In this document: one piece after another, positions 1 to 12,000 of the stretch | How the letters are laid out: each line of letters starts with the position of its first letter | Position numbering within the stretch: the stretch's first letter is position 1 | Assembly (NCBI GenBank): GCA_949128115.1 | Contig: OX421968.1 | Location: 24,970,377-25,034,376, forward strand | Source: Anaspis maculata | Lineage: Eukaryota; Arthropoda; Insecta; Coleoptera; Scraptiidae | DNA length: 64,000 nt | Direction: 5' to 3' | The notes under the pieces: model-generated | What the model was told of the DNA's origin: nothing | Database searches by the model: none | Seen by the model: only the letters and a program-made list of their open reading frames with translations | Made by a program: the position numbers and the translations under genes

Positions 1-3000
1 CCTGTCCGTCAAGAGGCTTTGACTTGATCGATGAATTTTAAGTAAACATCAAATTATTTTGCCTTAGTCACTATCACGGCGACCGTATTGGTCAGCAGAA
101 ACCTCGGCAGAAACAACTGAAGAATGCCATGTTGCCAAAGTTTGATTTTCAGATAATTTTTCTTCGTTCCGTCTCGCTAAGAGCCCATCATAACGCGACA
201 CTTTGTCCCATGTCGCGCTGAGAACTAATTCTGTACACTCAAAGCGCGACACGGCTCAACGAAAGCAAAACTGTGAATTTGGAATAAAAACGTGATAAAG
301 ATAAATTTTTCATTTTGGATCTATCCAAAAACGATACCACATTAATGTTACCTTTTCTGCATCTACATCGGACATGAAAACTCCGAAATTCTGAATAAAA
401 ACAAATTTTTACTTATTTCTTGTTTGTGAAATGAAATCCAGAGAAACTACCTGTCCGTCAAGAGGCTTTGACTTGATCGGTGAATTTTAAGTAAACATCG
501 AAATATTTTGCCTTAGTCACTATCACGGCGACCGTATTGGTCAGCAGAAACCTCGGCAGAAACAACTGAAGAATGCCATGTTGCCAAAGTTTGATTTTCA
601 GATAATTTTTCTTCATTCCGTCTCGCTAAGAGCCCATCATAACGCGACACTTTGTCCCATGTCGTGCTAAGAACTAATTCTGTACACTCAAAGCGCGACA
701 CGGCTCAACGAAAGCAAAACTGTAAATTTGGAATAAAAACGTGATAAAGATAAGTTTTTCATTTTGGATCTATCCAAAAACGATACCACATTAATGTTAC
801 CTTTTCTACATCTACATCGGACATGAAAACTCCGAAATTCTGAATAAAAACAAATTTTTACTTATTTCTAGTTTGTGAAATGAAATCCAGAGAAACTACC
901 TGTCCGTCAAGAGGCTTTGACTTGATCGATGAATTTTAAGTAAACATCAAATTATTTTGCCTCAGTCACTATCACGGCGACCGTATTGGTCAGCAGAAAC
1001 CTCGGCAGAAACAACTGAAGGAAGCCATGTTGCCAAAGTTTGATTTTCAGATAATTTTTCTTTATTCCGTCTCGCTAAAAGCCCATCATAACGCGACACT
1101 TTGTCCCATGTCGCGCTAAGAACTAATTCTGTACACTCAAAGCGCGACACGGCTCAACGAAAGCAAAACTGTGAATTTGGAATAAGAACGTGATAAAGAT
1201 AAATTTTTCATTTTGGATCTATCCAAAAACGAAACCACAACAATGCTACCTTTTCTGCATCTACATTGGACATGAAAACTCCGAAATTCTGAATAAAAAC
1301 AAATTTTTACTTATTTCTAGTTTGTGAAATGAAATCCAGAGAAACTACCTGTCCGTCAAGAGGCTTTGACTTGATCGATGAATTTTAAGTAAACATCAAA
1401 TTATTTTGCCTCAGTCACTATCACGGCGACCGTATTGGTCAGCAGAAACCTCGGCAGAAACAACTGAAGAAAGCCATGTTGCCAAAGTTTGATTTTCAGG
1501 TAATTATTCTTTATTCCGTCTCGCTAAAAGCCCATCATAACGCGACACTTTGTCCCATGTCGCGCTAAGAACTAATTCTGTACACTCAAAGCGCGACACG
1601 GCTCAACAAAAGCAAAACTGTGAATTTGGAATAAGAACGTGATAAAGATAAATTTTTCATTTTGGATCTATCCAAAAACGATACCACATTAATGTTACCC
1701 TTTTTGCATCTACATTGGACATGAAAACTCCGAAATTCTGAATAAAAACAAATTTTTACTTATTTCTAGTTTGTAAAATGAAATCCTGAGACACTTCCTG
1801 TCCGTCAAGAGGCTTTGACTTGATCGATGAATTTTTAGTAAACATCAAATTATTTTGCTCAAGTCACTATCACGGCGACCGTATTGGTCAGCAGAAACCT
1901 CGGCAGAAACAACTGAAGAATGCCATGTTGCCAAAGTTTGATTTTCAGATAATTTTTCTTCATTCCGTCTCGCTAAGAGCCCATCATAACGCGACACTTT
2001 GTCCCATGTCGTGCTAAGAACTAATTCTGTACACTCAAAGCGCGACACGGCTCAACGAAGGCAAAACTGTGAATTTGGAATAAAAACGTGATAAAGATAA
2101 ATTTTTCATTTTGGATCTATCCAAAAACGATACCACATTAATGTTACCTTTTCTGCATCTACATCGGACATGAAAACTCCGAAATTCTGAATAAAAACAA
2201 ATTTTTACTTATTTCTAGTTTGTGAAATGAAATCCAGAGAAACTACCTGTCCGTCAAGAGGCTTTGACTTGATCGATGAATTTTAAGTAAACATCAAATT
2301 ATTTTGCCTCAGTCACTATCACGGCGACCGTATTGGTCAGCAGAAATTTCGGCAGAAACAACTGAAGAATGCCATGTTGCCAAAGTTTGATTTTCAGATA
2401 ATTTTTCTTTATTCCGTCTCGCTAAGAGCCCATCATAACGCGACACTTTGTCCCATGTCGCGCTAAGAACTAATTCTGTACACTCAAAGCGCGACACGGC
2501 TCAACGAAAGCAAAACTGTAAATTTGGAATAAAAACGTGATAAAGATAAGTTTTTCATTTTGGATCTATCCAAAAACGATACCACATTAATGTTACCTTT
2601 TCTACATCTACATCGGACATGAAAACTCCGAAATTCTGAATAAAAACAAATTTTTACTTATTTCTAGTTTGTGAAATGAAATCCAGAGAAACTACCTGTC
2701 CGTCAAGAGGCTTTGACTTGATCGATGAATTTTAAGTAAACATCAAATTATTTTGCCTTAGTCACTATCACGGCGACCGTATTGGTCAGCAGAAACCTCG
2801 GCAGAAACAACTGAAGAATGCCATGTTGCCAAAGTTTGATTTTCAGATAATTTTTCTTCGTTCCGTCTCGCTAAGAGCCCATCATAACGCGACACTTTGT
2901 CCCATGTCGCGCTGAGAACTAATTCTGTACACTCAAAGCGCGACACGGCTCAACGAAAGCAAAACTGTGAATTTGGAATAAAAACGTGATAAAGATAAAT

Positions 3001-4096
3001 TTTTCATTTTGGATCTATCCAAAAACGATACCACATTAATGTTACCTTTTCTGCATCTACATCGGACATGAAAACTCCGAAATTCTGAATAAAAACAAAT
3101 TTTTACTTATTTCTTGTTTGTGAAATGAAATCCAGAGAAACTACCTGTCCGTCAAGAGGCTTTGACTTGATCGGTGAATTTTAAGTAAACATCGAAATAT
3201 TTTGCCTTAGTCACTATCACGGCGACCGTATTGGTCAGCAGAAACCTCGGCAGAAACAACTGAAGAATGCCATGTTGCCAAAGTTTGATTTTCAGATAAT
3301 TTTTCTTCATTCCGTCTCGCTAAGAGCCCATCATAACGCGACACTTTGTCCCATGTCGTGCTAAGAACTAATTCTGTACACTCAAAGCGCGACACGGCTC
3401 AACGAAAGCAAAACTGTGAATTTGGAATAAGAACGAATTAAAGATAAATTTTTTATTTTGTATCTATCCAAAAACGATACCACATCAATGTTACCCTTTC
3501 TGCATCTTTATTGGACATGAAAACTCCGAAATTCTGAATAAAAACAAATTTTTACTTATTTCTAGTTTGTGAAATGAAATCCAGAAACACTACCTGTCCG
3601 TCAAGAGGCTTTGACTTGATCGATGAATTTTAAGTAAACATCAAATTATTTTGCCTTAGTCACTATCACGGCGACCGTATTGGTCAGCAGAAACCTCGGC
3701 AGAAACAACTGAAGAATGCCATGTTGCCGAAGTTTGATTTCCAGATAATTTTTCTTCATTCCGTCTCGCTAAGAGCCCATCATAACGCGACACTTTGTCC
3801 CATGTCGCGCTAAGAACTAATTCTGTACACTCAAAGCGTGACACGGCTCAACAAGATCAAAACTGTGATTTTGGAATTAAAAAGGTAATAAAGATAATTA
3901 TTTTATTCTGGCTATATCCAAAAACGAAACCACAACAATGCTACCATTCCTGCATCTACATTGGACATGAAAACTCCGAAAATCTGATCAAAACAAATTT
4001 TCACTTATTTCAAATTTGTGAAATGGAATCCATAGACACCACCTGTCCGTCAAGAGGCTTTGACTTGATCGATTAATTTAAAGTTAACATCAAAAT
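1..4096. repeat. 449-bp satellite DNA array, nine full monomers plus part of a tenth
   Basis: A unit starting with CCTGTCCGTCAAGAGG recurs every 449 bp (1, 450, 899 and so on). Copies differ by scattered substitutions, and the array stops where a foldback element is inserted. Each monomer has a CG-rich core with inverted TGTCGCGC / GCGCGACA motifs in otherwise AT-rich sequence. Most monomers hold a 62-codon minus-strand open frame; with no start context or independent support, it is probably a by-product of homogenised sequence. Positions 1 to about 720 match 2695 to about 3414 essentially base for base, a 6-monomer offset. Confidence 0.95.
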
Positions 4097-4097
4097 A

Positions 4098-5085
4098 CAG
4101 GGTGATTTTTTGAAAAGTTTCCACCCCTTGTTTCTCGCCGCCAAAATGTTTTACAGGAAAACGCCGAAACAGGTCAATTTTTGTTTCGAGGGGGTCATCT
4201 AGAGCACATATCACCAAATTTTTCTCTTGAACCCCTTCGCCCCCGCCCCACCCTGCTTTAAAATTTCAAATAGCATGACCTACTTTGTGATACATCAAAT
4301 TGAAGGCAGTAAAATTCTCTTTCCGTTAAACATATTTCAAATTTTTTTAAACCACCCCTCAACCCTTCTGAAAATCCTCTTTTCGTTAATGGAAGGACAA
4401 TGTTCCCCCTATAAACTCTTGATTCCTGAGAAATAGACTTCCCAGCAAAAACAGGTCGATTCTTATTTCAATGGGGTCATCTTAGACACGAGTGGCCAAA
4501 TTTTTATCTTCAACCCCTTCGCCCTCACCCTACCTTACTTTGAAATTTCGAATAGCATTATCTATCTTGTGATACATGAAATTGAAGGCAATAAAACTCT
4601 TTCCGTCAAACATATTTCTATTTTTTTTAAACCACCCCTTTAAAGTAGGGTAGGGTGGGGGCGAAGGGGTTGAAGATAAAAATTTGGCCACTCGTGTCTA
4701 AGATGACCCCATTGAAATAAGAATCGACCTGTTTTTGCTGGGAAGTCTATTTCTCAGGAATCAAGAGTTTATAGGGGGAACATTGTCCTTCCATTAACGA
4801 AAAGAGGATTTTCAGAAGGGTTGAGGGGTGGTTTAAAAAAATTTGAAATATGTTTAACGGAAAGAGAATTTTATTGCCTTCAATTTGATGTATCACAAAG
4901 TAGGTCATGCTATTTGAAATTTTAAAGCAGGGTGGGGCGGGGGCGAAGGGGTTCAAGATAAAAATTTGGTGATATGTGCTCTAGATGACCCCCTCGAAAC
5001 AAAAATTGACCTGTTTCGGCGTTTTCCTGTAAAACATTTTGGCGGCGAGAAACAAGGGGTGGAAACTTTTCAAAAAATCACCCTG
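4098..5085. mobile_element. Foldback DNA element (TA target, CAGGGTGA ends) inserted in the satellite
   Basis: Two 444-bp arms, 4098-4541 and 4642-5085, are near-perfect reverse complements around a 100-bp loop. Outer ends read CAGGGTGATTTTTTG and its complement. A TA lies on each side (4096-4097 and 5086-5087), as for Tc1/mariner-type insertion. The satellite continues on both sides, so the insertion postdates the array. The open frames in the arms are mirror images and are not considered genes. Confidence 0.9.
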
Positions 5086-5290
5086 TATATGGCCTTAAGT
5101 CACTATCACGGCGACCGTATTGGTCAGCAGAAACTACTGAAGAATGCCAAAGTTTGATTTTTATATAATTTTCGTTTATTCCGTCTCGCTAAGAGCCCAT
5201 CATAACGCGACACTACTGTCTCATGCCGCACTAAGAACCATTTCTGTACACTCAAAGCGCGACACTGCTCGATAAGGACAAAACTGATGT
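5086..5290. repeat. Truncated satellite monomer downstream of the foldback
   Basis: The CACTATCACGGCGACCGTAT block and the GCGCGACAC core of the 449-bp satellite resume here with more divergence and a short internal deletion. This is the second half of the interrupted tenth monomer and the edge of the array. From 5290 to 5660 there is unique AT-rich sequence with no gene; 5330-5410 resembles the small MITE at 36584-36762. Confidence 0.8.
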
Positions 5291-5666
5291 TTTCCCGCAC
5301 TTATAACCGTAATTTTAATTCAAGTAGTGATAGGCGTAGAAGCGCTTATTGGCTCTCATGCGCACGAGAGCCAAGAATCGACGTTGTGCTTACGACTTAA
5401 AACCACGGCTGATTAAGGGTGAACTTACTTTTTCACTATTTCTAGAGAATTAGGAAGGTGTGATTGTGTACAAAATAAAAGGTCGGGTTATCTTTCGAAC
5501 TAAATTCTGATTTTGAAATTCATTCATCAAGAATCTGAGAAAGTACACTCGTCTGAATCATTGGTGATACATTTAAATGATCCTCAGAGTGTCAACAACG
5601 GAATAATGTGAAAAATTGTTAAATTGAACAAAGAAAATCATACAAAGTAAATCAGTTAGAAATCTA

Positions 5667-6091
5667 TTAGGAATGGCAATGCTTATTTGTTGCGTTTTTT
5701 CTGTTCTTGACATACGCATACAAAGCTGCACCCGACCGATTTCCAATCCTGCTGGAATGTTTTTGAGCAATTTTCTCGCAGTAACTCATAGTCGGCACCA
5801 ACGGGCCTTTATCATTGAGGTACAAACCGAAGTGTTCTTCCATGAATTGATGTTCCTCCTGGGACCAAGTCCTCCTTCTTTTGACTTTGACCCCAGTAAG
5901 GCTTATTTTGTCTTTCAATTCTTCAATCGTCTTACGCTTAGGGGCTTTAATTGCTGGTTTCCGGAAGGGTGACGGTGTTGCAACCAATGGTCTGTTTGGC
6001 ATGGTAGAAGCCTGAAGTTTTGGAGACATTATCATTCTCGACTTCTTCCTGCGACGTATGAGTTTTGGTGACGGCGTTAAAACTGCGTGCC
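5667..6091 (-). CDS. YR gene, last exon with Myb/SANT-like domain
   Basis: Acceptor ATATTTTTTCAG. The exon encodes a basic linker (LIRRRKKSR, KAPKRKTIEELK) and then RRRTWSQEEHQFMEEHFGLY ... YAYVKNRKN, with the Trp-Glu-Glu start and helical spacing of a Myb/SANT-like DNA-binding unit. Stop codon TAA at 5669-5667. Such a tail is common at the end of animal YR proteins of this type. Confidence 0.75.
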
Positions 6092-9000
6092 CTGAAAAAA
6101 TATTCAAACAGTTAGAACAGCAAAGCAGGGGTTGGTCACAATCAATTTACCTTTTGCAGAAAGTAGAATACTCTTCTCTGGTGTACAAGTCACAAATGAG
6201 TTGTATTTCTTGGGAAACCTTCTCAGTCTTTTCTTCAACTTGGGTGCCCGTGGTTCAGTTAGTGCATCTATTAACAGAATGAAGACATTGATGAAATACT
6301 CAATAAAAAGTTTCTTTTCTTCTGAATACATCAAATTTTGGGACATTTTCAACTCAAGCCGTGGGTTCCACAAAAAAGATAATACGAGATTAGCTGATTC
6401 GCGATTTTGTTTGGCAATTTCTAGCTGAGTGATCAATGAAAATGCTGGTTTATCCCTCAATAATGAAAAGATGATGGGTCTAGTACAGATTTCAGGCATT
6501 TTTTGGGGTTAATCGCCTAGCATTCAGCAGAAAAATGTTCAGTTAATCTGCAATCAGCCTTGATCGCTGATCATCTTTTTTGTGGAACTGACGGTAATTC
6601 ATTCATTAAAACTTAACACAGTGTTTTGGCCTCCTTGCCTTGCTTTTAGGCTAAAAGCTTATTTGGATGTGCGCTTTTAGGGGCTATCCATGTATATATA
6701 TTTAAGTGTTAAAAATTATGTACATGATACAATTACATACAACCGCTCAATTGTAATATGTATTTTTCAAAAATCAAACATGAGCCCCTAAACGCGCACG
6801 TCTAAATGAGCTTGTAGCTCAAAGTGAGATATGAATACGGCTCATAGAGTTAAAATCATGTATCTTATGACGTAAGTTTTGAGGCACGAGCTCCCTGTCC
6901 ATAGTTACTGAGTGTGGGAGCGTGACAGATCATTTTTCCTAACTTACTGTAATACTGTATCAACAAGTCAGGTTTTCTTGTTAAAAGTGACAGATTATGT
7001 TGTGACCGGAGACGATTGCGGAACGAGCGTCTAGCGAGTGGAGCAGCCCCAAGAAGAAAGTATAAGCCATTTCAAACGTGAATATAAATAATATATTTTT
7101 GATATTTCAAATTTTTCCCACATTAACACTTCTAGGGTGAACAACAAGATGCCTGAATTGAAAAATTATCAAGTTTTGCGTTATAGCTTGCAGATCTAAA
7201 ATCTATTCTTCATTAATATATCTCGTTCAAGATGTAAATTTAGTAGGTAATATCCCTTTTTGAGCTGATCGTGAGCGCTTACGTGAAGGCATGAGATGGC
7301 TGTAACATATTTCTCTGAACATTCACTAGACGATGTATTGGGGGAAACCTGAAGCAATCGAATACTTCATCTTTCAAGGTCTCACAATCAACTGAAAATG
7401 TGACACTACGAAAATCACATTAAGAATGGGATACACATACAATTTTGCCGGTAGCTTCTCTACAGTTTGAAACACAAATGTGATCATAGATTGGAGCTTC
7501 ACTGATAAATTCATGAGCACATGCGTTCCAAACTGTGAAAGTTTGAGAAACATTCTTGAATCGGGTAAATATAAAAGTCTACGGAACTTGCCTTCATGGG
7601 GGATGTCTTGTGACAAGGACGGCTCTAACAAGGACGGTTCTGAAACAAAATGCATATGGATGGATGTTATGTTTTACAAAAAAAAAGTCAATTACTTACC
7701 AAGATTTTCCGATAGTAGAGCTCCAAACGCATTCGAAGGAGACTGAAAGACAAGGATATCCACTGGCTGCAAGTCTGTGGATAAATTGTGTGACAGTCGA
7801 TCATGGTTCCGCGTGGAAGGAGATTTGTTACCCGCACCGTTGTCGCTACCCTTTTCGTCCTTATCCGCAACATTGCCGTGATCTCCAACGTCATTGTGAG
7901 CATCGCTGCCGTTATCTGCATCATCGCTGCCGTTACCTTCAACGTTGCCGTTACTTTCAACGTTCCCGTTACCTCCATCGTTGTCCTTATCCACATCGTT
8001 GTCATTCCCTCCATCATCGTCTTCGTCGTCATTTTCACTGTTCACTTCCGGTGTGTCCACTACTGGAATATCAGGGTCTCTCAGCTCAGGCAACATCACT
8101 TCAAGTTCGTTCATTGTCTTTCCTTTAAACTGTGCCATGTCTTTTCCTTGCGAAATCAGCAAGAACTTGGCCAACTTAGTCGCCTGCAAATTAAAATCAG
8201 GCTGCCGATAATGCTTCTGATGAACTTCGATATCATGGCCCATATAATCAGACAACTGGAGCATGTCGTTGTGGTCCAAGCTTAGAATTTGTGCCAAAGT
8301 GGCGATCTGCTTCCGTATGTTTGTTGAACGCAACAGATGTGAATTTGATACTCCACTCTTCTTAGAGAACGATCTTAGAACTTGGGTGCAATCAATGTAT
8401 CCATTTTTTGTTTTAGAACAAAATAAATAAGGATTCTTTTCTGGAATCTTTGCGTCCTTTCTCATTGACATGAAAAGATCCATGAACCTGGAAGAGAACT
8501 GATATGTAACATATATGTATAGATTCTTACGTTAGGAATTTTTCATAAGGGCCTAAAGGTCTTGGCTGTTTGTCACAGTAACAAGTTATTCGGTCTGAAA
8601 TTATTTTTGCCAAACCTGAAATTTCAAATCAAGGGGAGCCTGTGCTGAGGAATTTTGCACTTGCAAGAAAAACGTACCAAGCTTGTTGCACATTCATTTG
8701 AAAATACATGGTAGTTGTAAAATCGTAAAAACTCGGAACATCTTTTGTGTTGAAATTTTGATCTAGGAGAATCAAGAGTCAATTGAGAGATTATATGTGG
8801 GAGGATTCAAAAGGCTATGTTACAGTGACAAATGATTTTGGAACAATTTATTCACATTGCTGTGGTTACAAGAATATAACTTGCTTCAATCTCAATCACA
8901 TCATGAATGATGTGCTATTCACTTTAGGCACCTTCAGGAAATGAATAGGGTTGAAGTTGGATTTAAATAGTAAAGTACGTTGAACCATCATAGTGTGATT

Positions 9001-12000
9001 CTACTTGGCTGGGAGTTTTGCCACGCCCTTGGAAAGGGGAGAGAGAATGAGCTATGAATCCATCCACAATAGGGTTGGATGGATACTATAGCTATTTTCG
9101 ATTTCTAATAACATGCGGCCACTTAGCGGAAATAAAATGAACTAACCACTCCAAGACCTACTCAGACAGTCGATTCCAAAATCGCGGGCGCAAGGTATGA
9201 CCGTTGGGTGAAAAATTATAAGAGCCATCATCGGTAACCTTTCCGATACTAATGATGGTTTTGACAAGCAATTCGATTCCTACTCGGATTCCTGCGATCC
9301 ACATGGTGAGAAGAGAACTTCGGTTTCATCCTGACGATTTTTTTCAGTAATAGGGGGCAAACTCACACCACAACAAAGTCCATCCTGTACTTCACTATTT
9401 ACCTATATTAGAAAGTGATCAGTTGCAAAGTCGGTTTCGAAAGTTACATGTACTATAACGTCTTCTACCGGCCTGTTCCAAAAGGTTATCATGGTGCCTC
9501 TTCGTATATTTTCACTCAATGGTATGACCTAAGTAGCTACATGTGGCGCAATCTCCCACTAACCAAATTTGCAAATAGTCTATTAACAAAGTAAGAAAGC
9601 TATTTGAGTGAAATCAACTTACTTGACTTGCCTTGCGTTGAGAAGAATGGGCAATTTACGATGTTTCTTCCCGAGGATTTCAAATCGGGAAAAATGATCT
9701 GCGTAGCCTCTTTCCAGCGGCGTCATTGTTTCTTTCTGGTCTGGTGTTATTTTCCCTTTTCTCAAATAATCTTTTACATGAATCCTGCTCATTTCTCCCG
9801 ATCTTCTTCTGTTGAAGAGCAGCCATTCCACCATAACGGCCTTTCCCAACAGTGACCAGCTCCTCCAATTGAAACCGTCTTTCATAAGTTTCTCATATTC
9901 TTCTCTGGCGACACTCTCCGCATAGGAAACAAATTTTGCCACGTCAGCTGTGGTGGGAAGTTTTTTGTTCTTATTTAAAATTTGCCGGCTTGTGTTTGCT
10001 CTTGCAGTTTTCCCTATTTGAGAATTGAACTGCTTCTGGTGAATGTACAGAAACGTATTCAGCTTTTGAACTTCCGCGCTGTGTGGAGCTTCCCCATTTT
10101 TGAGACGCTGGACCTCTGCAGAGGTGGCAGCGTGCGCCAGAAGATAATTGAAATGAGGAATGGTGGATGCATGTTTTAGTTGAAAAGCATCACAATCCTC
10201 TTCTCTTCCACAAACCTCGATCACACATCTAATAACTAAATCGTATTTCTCTGGATCAAGGAGATCACTGAATGCTTGGATATTTGGGTCCATTTCCCGA
10301 GCAGTTGTCAACAAATTAGCACCTCTGCGAAGTTGCATTCGGGTGTATGCGAAGTGACGGGTCTCACTTTTATGCTCGAAAGCCTTCGTTCTTGCGTAGT
10401 TCACCAATGTAGAATCACTTCTTGCAATTCTGCCAATTTCGTCATCGCCCAAGCCACTAAGCAGTTCTTGGAGAAGTTGATCATGCATGCTGCCTTTCGA
10501 TGTACTTTTTGCGGCCATCAGTGCTGCGGCTCTTTTGAGGATGTGTTGATGATTTGGTGGTCTTAGTGTGCAATGTCTATCGTGTCGTGCAAAATTTTTG
10601 CACCCGAAAAGGCCACGGCAATTTGGACATTCCACATACTTGTCGACATCACCAGCGTTTCTTGGTTTACGCGCGACCAATCTTTTGAAGGGATCGCAAT
10701 CCCTATTGTAAGCAGAGTCAGAGATCCGTCGTAACTCAACTAAGGCAAGGCGTCGTTGCTTGCTGTTTTTCGCCAACGATAACACTGTCTTCACTTGATC
10801 TTCATCGGGATGCATGACGACAAAATGCCTTGCAATCTGAGTTTTCATGTTCTTGCAAAACATGCAGAAATGCCTCTTGGAACGAGATGTGGTGGTGAAA
10901 CTCGTTTGTTCGAAGGTGTTATGTTGCTCTGCCTCAGTCAATTGCGACGTCACAGGACAAAGGTGCATTCCAACGACTTCAGAGAAAAATTCCTGGCCAT
11001 TTAGTGTTTTGTTGGCGTCAATGCAGTATTTGACATCACACTGCACTTGCAGATGTTCGTCTTGTTTTCTCGTCAGTAGAACATACACACTGACGTTTGA
11101 GGGTGGCGATACTGGAGGGAAGTCAAAAAAGAATTAAAACACGTGAACGTGAAAAACTAGAAAGTGTGTGTTCAACTTACTACATAAATGAGGTCTGCTG
11201 TGTTGCAACTGCGAGACAAATCCAGACAGAACATCGTCGACGGCGAACAATTCAATGATGTAGTTCCCAAAATGAAATGGCTGTGATGTACGAAGCTGTA
11301 CAAAGTCGCGTCTATAAGTGACTGTAGCAACGATTTCAGGTTTAGACCTTAACGTAGAAGAGGTAGATGTCGTTATGGAAGGCGTATCACTGAAGTTCTC
11401 AACGTCGCCGTGACGGGCTAAATTGCTTGCTCTGGTGATTGTTGCCTTACAGTCACTTGAAGAAGGCAAGAAACAACTTCCTTCAGAGGACTGTCTTTGG
11501 ATGGAACCTGCACAATTTTCAATGAATAACTATTAATTGTTGTGAGCAAAAATTTTAACTTAACATTCTTTTAAATTCCAAAAAATACGGTCTCGTTTAA
11601 TAATTGTAATTATAACATGAATAAATTATTAACCAGAGTGATGGCTTATTTTTATGGAATAAAGAAGAATGAAGTTGGTAGAGTTAGTCATGTTAAATAG
11701 CCTTTTCGATTTATTTGGATTGCCCTGATCCAGAGCAATTTGGCGTAACGGCTGAATTTAAATCGACCGAAATAGTATTTTTCGATACAAGAGCGCGTTT
11801 TCAGGCCTGAAGCCGTGTTTGCCATCATGAAGCGTAGCCGAATGCTGCAAAAGAAGCTGGGGGTCTAAAAAAGCACAGCGCTCGTGTATCGAACAACGTT
11901 TTCCGTAATCGTTGCTTAAGGGGTTTCTGATAATATGCGACTAAAAAAGTTGTTGACGGGAATCGGTTTTTTTTTATTTTTTTCGTCAAGTCAAAATTCC

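Noticed and set aside
64..3844. Tandem 62-residue genes on the minus strand
   Set aside because: They are in step with the 449-bp satellite unit; no start context, domain or transcript evidence.
1..4096. CRISPR array
   Set aside because: Repeat length 449 bp with no short repeats and unique spacers; eukaryotic satellite.
4227..4956. Two 69-residue proteins in the foldback
   Set aside because: Mirror-image translations of the two arms, with no family match.
7803..8285. Hydrophobic plus-strand protein opposite the YR catalytic exon
   Set aside because: Antisense shadow of the Asp/Asn/Gly tract and YR coding sequence.
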